Below are positions 1 through 11,100 of a stretch of 64,000 nucleotides of DNA, piece by piece. The first letter of the stretch is position 1. Each line of letters begins with the position of its first letter. The stretch is from Flavobacterium chilense (GTDB taxonomy: Bacteria > Bacteroidota > Bacteroidia > Flavobacteriales > Flavobacteriaceae), in the NCBI RefSeq assembly GCF_001602525.1, contig NZ_LSYT01000004.1:1-64000 (forward strand), written 5' to 3'. Below the pieces are notes generated by a model. It saw only the letters and a list, made by a program, of their open reading frames with translations. It made no database searches and had not been told where the DNA came from. The position numbers were made by a program, and so were the translations under genes.

Positions 1-281
1 AAAGTGATCACATTGCTAAAACTTAGTCCTTCTTCTCTGTGCATTCTCACTAATTCTTCATAGACTTTTATAGGAGAAGAACCTGTTGCTAAACCTAATA
101 CACAAGTTTTGTTTTTTTCTTGTTTAGATCTAATTAATTGCGCGATTTCCTGCGCTACAATTATAGAAGCATCTGCTGAATTTCTGAAGATTTCATTGTG
201 GATTTTCTCAAATCTGGTTTCTTCAAACTTTCCCGCACTTTTATAGCTGATATCAGGTTTTATTTCTAAAGCACTTTTCAT
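1..281 (-). CDS. nagB: Glucosamine-6-phosphate deaminase, N-terminal part (cut by window edge)
   Basis: The enzyme converts glucosamine 6-phosphate to fructose 6-phosphate and ammonia in the cytoplasm, the last step that brings chitin-derived amino sugar into glycolysis. The 93 visible residues begin MKSALEIKPDISYKSAGKFE and contain the NagB phosphate-binding motif LGLATGSSPIKVYEEL followed by MHREEGLSFSNVIT, which is characteristic of the family. The ATG lies at 281-279. The gene is the last visible member of the minus-strand chitin locus, 113 bp after the second susD. Bacteroidota homologues often carry an extra C-terminal PIG-L-like domain, but that part is outside the window. Identification is firm; full length is unknown. 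Confidence 0.93.
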   Translation of the reverse strand, partial: MKSALEIKPDISYKSAGKFEETRFEKIHNEIFRNSADASIIVAQEIAQLIRSKQEKNKTCVLGLATGSSPIKVYEELVRMHREEGLSFSNVIT

Positions 282-318
282 TTCTTTTCTTTTTTTGTAT
301 TTACAATTTTGGTTTTTG

Positions 319-354
319 AAATGGTATAAGCAATTTGCATTGCCTATACCATTT
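319..354 (-). promoter_or_regulatory. Intercistronic hairpin between susD and nagB
   Basis: AAATGGTATA at 319-328 pairs perfectly with TATACCATTT at 345-354, and an inner GCAA/TTGC stem extends the hairpin after one mismatch, leaving a 6-nt loop. No U-run follows on the minus strand, so it is not a classical terminator. Inference: it may stabilise the abundant susCD message or attenuate nagB transcription. Confidence 0.5.
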
Positions 355-394
355 ACTAACCAAACTTAAATTCTTTTTATTCTTTTTGCATTTA

Positions 395-1972
395 TTAGAA
401 TTTGTTCACTCCGGTATCCCACCAAAGTCTTGTTGCTCCGGTATCAACTCCTCCTAAAAGGCTAACACCTTGTGCATATCCGGTTGGATTAGAAGTTTTT
501 TCATTTACATAGAAATTCAGTCTTCTAACGAATGTACCATTTGGAATTTTTCCTCCTGAGAAGTTATTTGCAGGCAAGAATAATTTTGGATATCCTGTTC
601 TTCTGGTTTCAGCCCACGCTTCTTGTCCGTCAGGGAAACCTGCGATCCATTTTTGTGTGATGATTTTTTGCAGCTTAACTTCGTTAGATACGGCATCAGA
701 CCATTTTACTGTTACTAAATTTTGTGCAGCAATATTATTAGAAGCATTTAATGGATCTGTAAAATTTGCCGGCATTGAAGTATCGTCACTAATATAAGCA
801 GAAGCACTACCTACTGATAATTGTGCAAAAGAAGTTGCAATTCCTGCTTCATAAAATGATTGTGCAGATCCACCAACGTTCCATCCTTTTAATGCACCTT
901 CAGCTTTTAGGAAATATGACTCAGACGCATTGAACCAAGGAATCATGTTATTTTCTACAATAGGTCCAACTTTAGAGAATAAGTCTGCTTTAGCTGTTCT
1001 GTAATTAGCATCAACAATGCTTCCCATTCTGATACCCTGATAAACACCTCCGGTAGCAGTGTGAAAGAAAGCTGCTCTTCTTGGGTCATTGTAACCATTC
1101 ATGATAGAGGCAATTGCACCACCAACATTGATATCTGCCCAAGGACCTGTGTACGTTTTAACAGGATGTTCTGCCAGATAAGCCATGTTATCAGCATTAG
1201 AAGTAATTACTCCTAATCCAGCCAATGCAGCTTCTCCTTCAGCTTTTGCTTTTACAGGATCGATATTAGAAATACGGATTGCTAAACGTAATCTTAAAGA
1301 GTTCGCAAATTTTACCCATTTTTGTATATTACCTGCTGCTGTAGTTCCGTCTGTTGCATCTCCTGAAGGGAAAAAGGTAGCAGAAGCATCTGCAGCTTTT
1401 GGAGTTAAGATATCAATAGCCGTTTTTAACTCTGCAAAAAACTGATCATAAACTGCTTTTTGAGAATCGTAAGGAGTTGTTCCGTCTGCATTTCCAAAAC
1501 CTGAATATACGATTGGTCCATAATAATCCGTGGTTTTGTGCATAGCATATACTTTTAGGATCAGAGACCATGCATAAAACTGAGGGTATTTGTCTTTAGT
1601 TAATTTCTCCAGATTATAAGCACTAACCATTTCTTTTTGGTACTTCTGAACCCATTCAGCACCATTCCAGCCATCTAAAAGTGCGTAGGTTGAATTGTTT
1701 GCATTACCTTCAAAATCATGAGGAGTTCCCATATATCCTGAAAAGATATCTGCACTTAAATTAAACTGAATATCTCCTTGCCAGTCATCTGCAACCAGGA
1801 TATACATCCCTCTTTGCATTGTTTTAATAGGTGCTTTTACCTGATTAAAGTCTTGTTCTAATTGAGTGTTACTAAAACCAGCCTCATTGGTATTTATATC
1901 CTCAAAGTTACTTGTACAGCTACCTAATGAAAGGGCTAAAACTGAACCTAATATTAATAATTTATTTTTCAT
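395..1972 (-). CDS. SusD/RagB-family glycan-binding outer membrane lipoprotein (second pair of the chitin locus)
   Basis: This is a surface lipoprotein that caps a SusC transporter and captures oligosaccharide, here probably chito-oligosaccharides. The start is placed at MKNKLLILG (ATG ending at 1972) rather than ten codons upstream, because this gives a clean lipoprotein signal (LALSLGSC) with Cys near residue 18; the mature protein opens TSNFEDINTNEAGF, typical of SusD. Length (525 aa) and the C-terminal run GFPDGQEAWAETRRTGYPKL are family hallmarks. It follows its SusC partner by 154 bp and precedes nagB. Corresponds to CusDII of the F. johnsoniae chitin locus by gene order; ligand is inferred from context only. 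Confidence 0.92.
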   Translation of the reverse strand: MKNKLLILGSVLALSLGSCTSNFEDINTNEAGFSNTQLEQDFNQVKAPIKTMQRGMYILVADDWQGDIQFNLSADIFSGYMGTPHDFEGNANNSTYALLDGWNGAEWVQKYQKEMVSAYNLEKLTKDKYPQFYAWSLILKVYAMHKTTDYYGPIVYSGFGNADGTTPYDSQKAVYDQFFAELKTAIDILTPKAADASATFFPSGDATDGTTAAGNIQKWVKFANSLRLRLAIRISNIDPVKAKAEGEAALAGLGVITSNADNMAYLAEHPVKTYTGPWADINVGGAIASIMNGYNDPRRAAFFHTATGGVYQGIRMGSIVDANYRTAKADLFSKVGPIVENNMIPWFNASESYFLKAEGALKGWNVGGSAQSFYEAGIATSFAQLSVGSASAYISDDTSMPANFTDPLNASNNIAAQNLVTVKWSDAVSNEVKLQKIITQKWIAGFPDGQEAWAETRRTGYPKLFLPANNFSGGKIPNGTFVRRLNFYVNEKTSNPTGYAQGVSLLGGVDTGATRLWWDTGVNKF

Positions 1973-2040
1973 TTGTGAATTTTTATGGTTAATTAAAATC
2001 ATTTTTATTGATTTATAAGTCTACCCGTTTAGGGTTTAAT

Positions 2041-2080
2041 TGTTTGTTGTTTTTCGTTATTCTACATTCATCAACAAACA
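2041..2080 (-). promoter_or_regulatory. Intercistronic inverted repeat between susC and susD
   Basis: TGTTTGTTG at 2041-2049 pairs with CAACAAACA at 2072-2080 across a 22-nt loop, inside the 154-bp gap between the second susC and susD. It lacks a U-tract. A role in differential mRNA stability is an inference. Confidence 0.35.
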
Positions 2081-2126
2081 AAATGTCTTACAACAACCAA
2101 AAGGTTTTGTCCTTTTATTATATTAT

Positions 2127-5100
2127 TTAGAAAGTTAAATTTAAATTAACACCTATACTTCTTGTTGAAGGCATTCCAAAAATATCAACACCTTGCAATC
2201 CTTCTCCTGAACTTAATGTTACGTTTGGATCAAACGGAGCATCTTTGTAGAAAAAGAATAAGTTTTTACCAACAAGGGATACATTCACTGTTTTGAAGAT
2301 TGTTTCTTTACTGAAATCAAAAGTATATCCTAATGATAGTTCTCCTAATTTAACATTTGTTGCTTTGTACATATATTCTCCTGTAGCACCTGCTCTGTCT
2401 CCTACCTGGCTGTAATAATCCTGAGCTTTCATTGACGTTACAGCATTTCCGTTAGTATCTACTGCATTGATTTTAACACCTCCGGCATCTCTTGCATCTC
2501 CACTTGCTTTAGACACACCATAAGAATCTAACATTGCTTCAGTCATACTCATTACATTACCACCAAATCTACCGTCAATAAGTACATTTAAGAATATTTT
2601 TTTGTATTTGAATGAGTTTGAGAAACCTAACATAAAATCAGGATTTGAACTACCTAAATCAACCCAATCCGTTTTTTGAATACGTCCGGCAGCATCTAAT
2701 AAAATTTGTCCCTGAGCATTGCGTACAATGTTTTTACCCTGAATTTCACCAAATGGTTTTCCTACTTCTAATATATATCTGTAGCTGTTTGGATCTCCGT
2801 TAGTTAAGATCACTTTATTAACATCTCCATTTGCACCTGTACCTAAATCAAGTACTGTATTTTTGTTTGAAGCAAAATTCAACCCAAGATCCCAAGAGAA
2901 ATTATCATTAGCAATTGCTTTTCCTGATACTGTGATCTCAAAACCTTTATTTTCGATACTACCTGCATTAAATGCATAATTAGTAAATCCTGTAGTATTT
3001 GGAATTGGAGCCGGAGCTGTAATTAATTGGTTTTTAGTTTCATTTCTATAGTAAGTAAAATCAAATCCAATTCTGTTATTTAAGAATCTCCATTCTGTTC
3101 CAAATTCATAAGAATTTTGCATTTCAGGTTTCAATGAAGTTCCCGGTTTTGGTCCAACAATTGGAGCTGTAACGATACCACCAACAAGTGTGTTTACCGG
3201 TGAAGTTAAAAAAGCATTAACATCATTACCTACTTGTGCATAAGAAGCTCTTACTTTTGCATAGCTAATAGCTTCCGGCATTGTTACCATTTGGCTTAAG
3301 ATAGCTGATAAACCTACAGAAGGATAGAAGAAACTGATGTTGTCTGTGTTTACTAAAGTTGATGACCAGTCATTTCTTCCTGTTACATCAAGATAAACCA
3401 TGTCTTTGTATCCAAAAGTTGCACTTGCAAAAACGGACTGAACTTCTTTTTTACCACCAATGGTGTGAGCATTTCTTTCTGCAGAAACAAAGTTTCCTGT
3501 GTTAAACCAGTTAGCATTAACTAACCCGTTTTTTTGACCTGAATCGCTTACATAAGCATCATTGATTGTAGATTTAGTAACACTTGTACCAATGTTAGCA
3601 CTGAATGAAAAATCTTCAGTGAATTTTGTATTGATTGTAGCGATTAAATCACCATATAACTGAGAGCTTTCGCTATCAGAGTAGATGTATCTACCTGTAG
3701 CCGGAGCCAGTGTTTCATTTGTACCAGCATACATTTTTTTATCAAATGTATTGTACAATCTGTTATAACCTCCTCTTGCTTTAACACTTAACCAGTTATT
3801 AGCTTTGTAAGTAACAGCTGCAGAAGTAATTAATGATTGATTTTTGTCGATAGAAGCGTTTCTGTTTAAGATCCATCCCGGGTTTTGAATAATATCTGCT
3901 GTAGCTGATGGCCATCTTTGTGTCATCAGGTTTCTTGCAGCATCAAATTGTTCGAAATTAGTATAGTAATCATTAAAATCATTACCTCTTGGAAACAAAT
4001 AAACTCCTGTTAATGGATTGAAATACAATCCATTTGTTGGTTTATTTGTAATTTTTTGTTCAGCATAAGACAACGAAGCGTCAATAGTTATCTTATCGTC
4101 AAATAGTTTAGCACTTTGGCGAAGTGCAATATTGTTTTTCTTAAACTCGTTTGTTGGTATTATTCCATCAACATTAGTATTTGCATACGTAAGACTTGTT
4201 GACATTTTCTCATTACCTCCATTTACAGCAATAGAGTTGATCATAGTTACACCTGTATTGTAAAAACCTTTAACGTGATCAGGAGATTGTTTTGCAGCTC
4301 CCCAGGATTTATCAGATGCAGGATCTGCTCCATAACTTGTTTGAAATTTAGGTAATGAAACAACATTGTCTACAAATACACTTGCATTATAAGTTGCTGT
4401 TACTTTTCCTTCTTTACCTTTTTTAGTTGTTATTAAGATAACACCATTTGCTCCCTGAGAACCGTACAAAGCAGCAGCAGATGCTCCTTTAAGAACTGTC
4501 ATAGATTCGATATCGTCAGGGTTCATCATAGAAATTGCATCTCCACCATCTCTGTTACCTCCTGCTGTATCACCAAAAACCTGATTCGCCTGAGCTGAAT
4601 TAGAGTTCAATAACGGGATACCGTCAACAACATATAATGGTTGGTTGTTTGTAGCAGATGAGTTACCACGAATAGTTACTTTTACAGCACCACCAGCTCC
4701 TGCGGAACTTTTACCAACAATAAGACCTGCAACTTTACCAGATAAACTGTTCATTAAGTTGGCGTCTTTAACTCTTGTTACCTCTTCTCCTTTTACTTCT
4801 TGTGCAGCATAAGTAAGAGTCTTTTTTGATCTTTTAAGTCCTAATGAAGTTACCACTACTTCGCTTAATGCATTTGATGCTGCTGTAACCATTTTTACAT
4901 TAATTGTAGCAGCATCTCCTACAACTATTTTTTGTGTTTCAAGACCTACATAAGTAAAAACTAGAGTCTGTCCTTTTTGTGCTTCAATTGAGTACAAACC
5001 GTCAAAATCGGTAGTAGAACCTTTTTGACCTCCTTGTACTGCAACAGATGCCCCTGGCAATGGCATCCCATCAGAATCTGTAATCACACCCTTGATATTT

Positions 5101-5165
5101 TTTACCTGAGCAAGAGAAACCTGCGCCGTAAAAACAATCATAAAGATTAAGAAAATTTTTTTCAT
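2127..5165 (-). CDS. SusC-type TonB-dependent outer membrane transporter (second of the chitin locus)
   Basis: A 1012-residue TonB-dependent beta-barrel that imports oligosaccharide across the outer membrane. It has a signal peptide ([20 protein letters not shown]), a CarboxypepD_reg-like N-terminal domain at about residues 23-95 ([20 protein letters not shown]), a TonB-box-like segment ([11 protein letters not shown]), the plug domain at about 115-230 and a large barrel ending in an aromatic residue (LNLTF). The ATG ends at 5165. A 46-bp conserved element lies 84 bp upstream, shared with the other susC here. Corresponds by gene order to CusCII of F. johnsoniae. Cargo is inferred to be chito-oligosaccharide from the flanking chitinase and nagB. 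Confidence 0.93.
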   Translation of the reverse strand: MKKIFLIFMIVFTAQVSLAQVKNIKGVITDSDGMPLPGASVAVQGGQKGSTTDFDGLYSIEAQKGQTLVFTYVGLETQKIVVGDAATINVKMVTAASNALSEVVVTSLGLKRSKKTLTYAAQEVKGEEVTRVKDANLMNSLSGKVAGLIVGKSSAGAGGAVKVTIRGNSSATNNQPLYVVDGIPLLNSNSAQANQVFGDTAGGNRDGGDAISMMNPDDIESMTVLKGASAAALYGSQGANGVILITTKKGKEGKVTATYNASVFVDNVVSLPKFQTSYGADPASDKSWGAAKQSPDHVKGFYNTGVTMINSIAVNGGNEKMSTSLTYANTNVDGIIPTNEFKKNNIALRQSAKLFDDKITIDASLSYAEQKITNKPTNGLYFNPLTGVYLFPRGNDFNDYYTNFEQFDAARNLMTQRWPSATADIIQNPGWILNRNASIDKNQSLITSAAVTYKANNWLSVKARGGYNRLYNTFDKKMYAGTNETLAPATGRYIYSDSESSQLYGDLIATINTKFTEDFSFSANIGTSVTKSTINDAYVSDSGQKNGLVNANWFNTGNFVSAERNAHTIGGKKEVQSVFASATFGYKDMVYLDVTGRNDWSSTLVNTDNISFFYPSVGLSAILSQMVTMPEAISYAKVRASYAQVGNDVNAFLTSPVNTLVGGIVTAPIVGPKPGTSLKPEMQNSYEFGTEWRFLNNRIGFDFTYYRNETKNQLITAPAPIPNTTGFTNYAFNAGSIENKGFEITVSGKAIANDNFSWDLGLNFASNKNTVLDLGTGANGDVNKVILTNGDPNSYRYILEVGKPFGEIQGKNIVRNAQGQILLDAAGRIQKTDWVDLGSSNPDFMLGFSNSFKYKKIFLNVLIDGRFGGNVMSMTEAMLDSYGVSKASGDARDAGGVKINAVDTNGNAVTSMKAQDYYSQVGDRAGATGEYMYKATNVKLGELSLGYTFDFSKETIFKTVNVSLVGKNLFFFYKDAPFDPNVTLSSGEGLQGVDIFGMPSTRSIGVNLNLTF

Positions 5166-5248
5166 GTTAATTTATTTTGTTAGTTATGGTGTAAATTTAT
5201 TCTTAAGGGATTGTTAAAAAAAATAATTTATACAAACGGCTTTAAATT

Positions 5249-5294
5249 TTAAACGAACGACATAAAACAATCAACAATACGCTACACGAAAACG
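5249..5294 (-). promoter_or_regulatory. Conserved 46-bp element upstream of second susC (candidate LytTR operator)
   Basis: This block is 41/46 identical, without gaps, to 11444-11489 upstream of the other susC. Both contain TTAAACGAACGAC at one end and ACGAAAACG at the other. Read toward the gene, CGT-containing half sites (GCGTATTGT and TCGTTCGTT) recur about 22 bp apart, the spacing expected of LytTR-domain sites. It starts 84 bp upstream of the ATG. The rest of the 351-bp gap (5166-5517) is A+T-rich with no gene seen. Confidence 0.65.
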
Positions 5295-5517
5295 TTTTCA
5301 AATTAACGTATTTACTGTATTTTACTTATTTAACTGTGTTTTACTTAGTTATTTTAATAATTTAATAAATTTTTCTCACAACCAACAATACACTAATTAT
5401 CTGATACTTATGAAAATATTACGCATAAAACCACTAATAAGGTTAAAGAAACAACAACTAAATACTTGTTAATTTAACAATGTATTATGTTTTAAATCAA
5501 ACACACATAGAGTCTTT

Positions 5518-6546
5518 TTATTCATTGCCACACAAGCTGGTAGTTTTCACTTTTAGGGCTGTATATTTTTTATGAATAACATCTAATAAAGAATATTCTC
5601 CAAATGAATCTTGTGCCAATTCCCATATCATAATTCCTCCTGTATTTTGAGAAGCATATGCTACTTTTTGAGCAATTGTTGGTCTTCCGTTATAAAAGAT
5701 TTTCCCTAATTCATCCTGATCTGCAAATTGATTTCCTACTTCTGTAATTTGACTAAAGGTGGAACTTGTTACTGTCGGATAAGTAAAATTGTAACCGTAA
5801 AAAGGAACACCAAGAGTAAGCTTATCAGCTGGAACATTTTGAAGTTTATGCCAAAAATCAACACCTTGCCTGGCAAATTCAAAACTACTATGCTGCTCTG
5901 CTTTATTAGGACTCCATGGACCTGTGCTGTCATATGCCATGATATTTATAAAATCGAAAGCATTTAAGGCTGCCGAATTTATATTTTCAAATCGGGAATT
6001 ATTGGGTAATGCCGCAGTTAATATTTTTTTTCTTTCGGTAAGACTTTTTTTTAATTCAATAACAAAACCGCTGTATCCGGTAGTTACGGCATCCCATTCG
6101 AGATCTACATCTACTCCGTCTAAATGATGCAATTCGACAAAATTTATTATGTTTTGAATTAAAGCGGGTCTGTTTTCAGGTTTATCAATTAGAAAAGACC
6201 AATTTGTGGCTTGTTCTGCAGATAATACCCCTCCTCCCAGGGAAATACTAATGACAATATTAGAATTAACAGATTTAGCATAATTAATAAGTCTGTCAAT
6301 ATCTCCGCTAAAGATTAGATTTCCATTTTTATCAGGATTTGCAAAAGCAATATTAAGATGTGTTAATTTGCAAAACTGAATTGAACTCATCTTATCGAAA
6401 TTATCCGAAGACAAATAACCAACTACTCTTGCTGTTTTGATTTTTGAGTGTTCCGGATCAGTTTCTTTTTGAGTTGAACAGCTATAGGCTGAAAAAAGGG
6501 AACTTATAAAAAAAAGGATGCCTAATAAGGCTTTATTTTTTATCAT
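5518..6546 (-). CDS. chiB: GH18 chitinase lipoprotein
   Basis: Family 18 glycoside hydrolase that cleaves beta-1,4 GlcNAc linkages with substrate-assisted catalysis. The catalytic signature DGVDVDLE (DxxDxDxE) is complete, with the acid Glu at about residue 150; SLGGG at about 102-106 and the GVPFYGYNF and IMIWELAQD strands complete the barrel. The N-terminus has a hydrophobic stretch ending AYSC, so a lipoprotein at Cys23. At 342 aa it is a single catalytic domain without a binding module or T9SS tail, unlike the large secreted ChiA. It sits between the two susCD pairs, 88 bp after susD, so probably degrades oligomers at the outer membrane or in the periplasm. Confidence 0.93.
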   Translation of the reverse strand: MIKNKALLGILFFISSLFSAYSCSTQKETDPEHSKIKTARVVGYLSSDNFDKMSSIQFCKLTHLNIAFANPDKNGNLIFSGDIDRLINYAKSVNSNIVISISLGGGVLSAEQATNWSFLIDKPENRPALIQNIINFVELHHLDGVDVDLEWDAVTTGYSGFVIELKKSLTERKKILTAALPNNSRFENINSAALNAFDFINIMAYDSTGPWSPNKAEQHSSFEFARQGVDFWHKLQNVPADKLTLGVPFYGYNFTYPTVTSSTFSQITEVGNQFADQDELGKIFYNGRPTIAQKVAYASQNTGGIMIWELAQDSFGEYSLLDVIHKKYTALKVKTTSLCGNE

Positions 6547-6634
6547 AATTTTGAAATTAAACTTGTTGTTTTTTAATCTTTAATTAGAATGAAAATAACA
6601 CCTTATCAGGCATAACTTTATTTGGGGCTATTTT

Positions 6635-8158
6635 TTAGTTTTTATCCCACCAAACTTTATTTAACCAGTCATTTTTGCCGCCCATTCTTGATAAAGCTTC
6701 TAAATAGTTGGCTTCGTTTTTCTGCATTTCATCATTTGGATAATATAAACGAGTTGGTGTAATTCCTCCGGTTTCAGAATCCGGATTTGTTATCGGAATT
6801 AATTTTGGAAATCCTGTTCTTCTCCAGTTCGAGTATGCTTCTATACTATTGAAGATATAGGTAATCCAAAGTTGTGTTCCAATTTGCTCTTTTTCCTGCC
6901 CTGCAACGAGTGGTTTAGCATTTAAATAAGCATCTATACTTGCCTGAGTTGCTGGTAAAGCACCATAAATCTCTAATTGTTTTATACCTGCTTCTACTCC
7001 TTTTTTGTAATAATCTGCAGCAGACCCCGAAACCCATCCTCTAAAAGCTGCTTCGGCGAGCAATAATTGAGTTTCAGAATAACTTACATGTAAATAAGGG
7101 GTTGTTTTTTTCTTAAAGTAAGATTGTATTCCTGAAGTCGAGCTTGCTCCCATTGGCACTTCCCATTGAAAAAGTCCAGGTTTTACACCTTCATACAAAT
7201 TTTCACCTGGTTGAATTGGTCCGCCATATGCCAGACCGCTGGTTGTTTTTGGTGTTGCATACATGGTTAACCTTGGATCTCCGTTATCTCTTAAATAGTT
7301 TATCACTAATGTACTAAAGTGATCACCGTTTTCATTCCCTACAAAAGCATAAGCAAGACCGTTTCCTCTAAAATCTATAGAAGCCGGATCATCATTAAAA
7401 GTAGCATCCAGATGGTGCATGATACAGTTATCATCATTGCTTGCAAAAACACCAGCCTGCAAAGCTGCTTTTACCTGCTTTTCTGCTTCGGCAGGTTTTA
7501 CTTCAGAAAGTCTCATTCCTAAACGCAAACGTAATGTATTTGCAAGTTTTTTCCATTTTAGAATATCTCCGTTATAAAACAGATCACCTTTTACAGTTCC
7601 TCCTCCAACATTTAATTGATTGTGCGCTTCTTCTAAATCCTTAAAAAATGAAGTATAAATATCTTCCTGTTTATCATATTTAGGCGTTACAATACCTTTT
7701 GAGAAACCTAATCCGGCTTCAGAATAAGGAATATCTCCGTAAATATCTGTTAGACGCTGTGCTACCATTACCTTCATAATTTTAGCTACAGCATTCATAT
7801 TTACCGCTTTTGGGTCAGCGCTTGTTTTCTCCAGAATGTCTACTACATTTTTTAATTCGTTAGCATATACATTTCTCCACAAAGCAGTTGCATATCCATC
7901 ATCTTTTTTGAATTTGCTTCCAAATTCAGTTACATTCCAGGCACCTGCATAATGCTGCACAAAACCTCCTGAATAAATTAAATTTGCTCTCCACTGATAA
8001 AATCCATCACCAGACATACACAATTGTGTAAACGTAAGTTGTCCTGCCGGATTTGCAGTCAATGCAACCGGATCTTTTTCCAGTTCGTCAAAATTTTCGG
8101 TACAGCCAACTGCTGTAAACAATGCGAGTATGGCTATTATTATTTGTTTAAATTTCAT
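6635..8158 (-). CDS. SusD/RagB-family glycan-binding outer membrane lipoprotein (first pair of the chitin locus)
   Basis: Surface-exposed glycan-binding lipoprotein of 507 aa, partner of the SusC immediately upstream. The signal MKFKQIIIAILALFTAVGC gives a lipobox with Cys19, followed by TENFDELEKDP as usual for SusD. The C-terminal half contains the expected AYSNWRRTGFPKL segment and ends LNKVWWDKN. Only 11 bp separate it from susC, so the two are cotranscribed. By order it corresponds to CusDI of the F. johnsoniae chitin locus. It is only moderately similar to the other SusD in the window, so it may bind a different oligomer length (inference). Confidence 0.92.
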   Translation of the reverse strand: MKFKQIIIAILALFTAVGCTENFDELEKDPVALTANPAGQLTFTQLCMSGDGFYQWRANLIYSGGFVQHYAGAWNVTEFGSKFKKDDGYATALWRNVYANELKNVVDILEKTSADPKAVNMNAVAKIMKVMVAQRLTDIYGDIPYSEAGLGFSKGIVTPKYDKQEDIYTSFFKDLEEAHNQLNVGGGTVKGDLFYNGDILKWKKLANTLRLRLGMRLSEVKPAEAEKQVKAALQAGVFASNDDNCIMHHLDATFNDDPASIDFRGNGLAYAFVGNENGDHFSTLVINYLRDNGDPRLTMYATPKTTSGLAYGGPIQPGENLYEGVKPGLFQWEVPMGASSTSGIQSYFKKKTTPYLHVSYSETQLLLAEAAFRGWVSGSAADYYKKGVEAGIKQLEIYGALPATQASIDAYLNAKPLVAGQEKEQIGTQLWITYIFNSIEAYSNWRRTGFPKLIPITNPDSETGGITPTRLYYPNDEMQKNEANYLEALSRMGGKNDWLNKVWWDKN

Positions 8159-8169
8159 AATTTCTTTTT

Positions 8170-11100
8170 TTAGAATGCAACTTTAATATTAAAACCATAC
8201 GATCTTCTAAACGGTAATGAACCATATTCAAATCCTTGTCCGTTTCCTGAAGTATACATTGATTCCGGATCAACATTAGGAAGATCTTTATTAAAGGTCA
8301 ATAGGTTTCTGGCAAATGCCGAAATGTAAATTGAATTTATTTTTGCTCCTCCAAATACACTTTTGGGTATGGTGTAACCTAAACTAACTTCTCTTAATTT
8401 TACATAAGAAGCATCATAAATAAATGGTGCTGGTGTATTATTAAATACTGTATTCCAGTAATCCTGAGGATTAACAGGCGTGGTATTTTTTACATATACC
8501 GGGTTAGCTGCTGTTCCTGTATTTACCACTCCTTCTGCAATATATCCTGCTGTAGGAACCCAGGTAGCCTGACTAAAGTTAGGATCATTGGCAACTGCCT
8601 GTGCTCTTGCATGATTGTAAGCATCTCTGCCTTCTGTAGTAACATCTAAAAGTCCTTTTGTTGCAGCAACTGAATTGGTCATAGAATACACATCCATACC
8701 AAATTTCATATCAATTAAGAACTGAAGTGTAATTCCTTTATAGCTAAATCTATTGGTTAAACCCGCAGCCCAATCCGGAAGTCCTTTTCCTAATGCTACT
8801 TTTTCATCTGTAAATAATGGCAAACCATTTGCTCCCACTACTTTTTCTCCTGCTGCATTTCTTAGGAAATCTCTACCCATGATGGTTCCGTACTGACCGC
8901 CAACCTGTGCCACAATCGCGGCTCCTGCCCAACGTGCTTCAGAAATTGTATAGGTATTAATATCCGGATGCAATGTGATAATCGAGTTTTTGTTTTTTGA
9001 GAAGTTCAGATCAATTCCCCATTCGAAATTTTTATTTTTAATAGGTGAACCTGATAAAAACACCTCAATACCTTCGTTACGTAATTTTCCGGCATTTACA
9101 GAGATATATTCATAACCTGATGTTGCAGATGAAGGTAAATCAAGTGTCTGATCAGAAGTATCTTCACGATATACGGTAATATCAGCTTTTAAACGGTTTT
9201 TAAAGAAAGCGGTTTCAAGACCAAATTCAGTTCCTGTTTTAGACTGATAGGTTAAATCCGGATTTGGTGCAGCACTATTTTTGATATTTACCACACTCTG
9301 ACCGTTGTATGAAGCAAAAGTGGTATAGTTTAAGGAATTTTTGTAAGCTCCCGGTGCATTTGAAACACGTGCTATAGAAGCTCTGAATTTTCCATAAGAA
9401 AAAGAATCGTTTTGTATACCAAATGCATCCGAGAATACAAAACCTAATGAAGCTCCCGGATAAAAAGCATCTTTGTTGATTACACTAAACCAGTCATTTC
9501 TTCCGGTAAACTCAGCATACAAATAGCCTTTGTAATCAAACTTTGCAGAGCCATATAGTGAATTCGTTCTTGTTTTGGTTTCAATTGGCGCATTTTCTGT
9601 CTGATTTACAAAGTTGCTGATATATTCTGTTCCTGGTTCAATAATTTTAGTACCAAATCTTGAATTTTGCTCTCTTCTAAAATCTCTTCTGCTCGCTCCC
9701 AGAATTCCTGAAAAAGTTAAATCAGTTGCTAATTTTATTTCACTAAAAGTGGCAATTAAATCTGTGTTCATTTCTGACACATTAATATTATTCAATCCCA
9801 GATACCCTTCGTCTCTTCCCGGCCATGTACTTCCGGCTGCCATAAAATCTTTAGCACTAAAAGCATACGTATCTATACCTGTTCTAAAGGTTAAGGCTAC
9901 CCATTTTTCTAATCTGTAAGTTCCGGCAACATTTCCAATAAAACGATTTTTCTTAGAAGAGTTGTGATTATCATTAACTACAAAATAAGGGTTTAACTGA
10001 TACACATTGTTATTCCATGGGTAAATAACACCTGTTTCGTCATTTTTGTAATTTTTCAGCCATGCCTGATCTATATTTGGCGCTAAATTGCTTAATGAAT
10101 ATCCTATATTATTAGGCGAATCTCCTAATCCTGGTCTGTTGTTAGTCGTTTCAGCAATATAATTAACATTGGCATCCAAAGTAAATTTATCTGATTTTAA
10201 AGTAGCATTTAAGCTGGCATCGTTTCTTTCAAGACCCGTATTTGGAATTACGTCATCGTTTTTCAGATTATTATATCCAAAACGAACAAAAGCATTTTCG
10301 GCTCCTCCTGATACTGCTACTCCATTTGTAGTGGTGAATCCTGTTCTGAAAAAATCCTGAATATTATTTTTAACTCTTTCATAAGGTTTTGTTGAACCAT
10401 CAAATATCTTTATTTGTTGCCCTACAGTTTCAGAAAATTTAGGTCCCCATGCATTTGTAGTATTGCTGTAAATTTCTGTAGGCGATTTAGAAGGATCAGG
10501 CAATAAACCATTTGATCCGGTTCCATACTCTGTTTGAAAATCTTTATACTTAGCATTTACACGATCAAAACTCACACCGCTGGTTAATTCGACCTGAAGT
10601 TTTCCTTTGCTACCTTTTTTGGTTGTAATTAAAATTACTCCATTTAATGCTCTTGAACCATACAAAGCTGCTGCCGCCGCTCCTTTTAGTACTGTTAAGC
10701 TTTCGATGTTATTAGGATTGATTCCTGAAATCCCGTCTCCGTTATCGCGTCCGTCAAACCATTTGCTTGTTGCAGCATTATCGTTAGACAAACCTCCGTT
10801 ATCAATAGGGATACCATCTACAATATATAGCGGCTGGTTACTCTCGCCAATACTGGATATACCTCTAATAATAACTCTTGTACTTCCTGCAACTCCTGTT
10901 GCTGGTATCGAAACATCGACTCCGGCAACTCTACCCGAAAGCGCAGTAGTTACATTTGTTGTGATCACTTTGTTTAACTGTTCTCCTTTAACATCCTGAA
11001 CAGCATAACCCAGTTCTTTCTTCTGTCTCTTAATCCCTAATGCTGTAACAACAACTTCATTCAGGTTTTGAGCATCTTCTGTTAGCACAACATTTATTGT

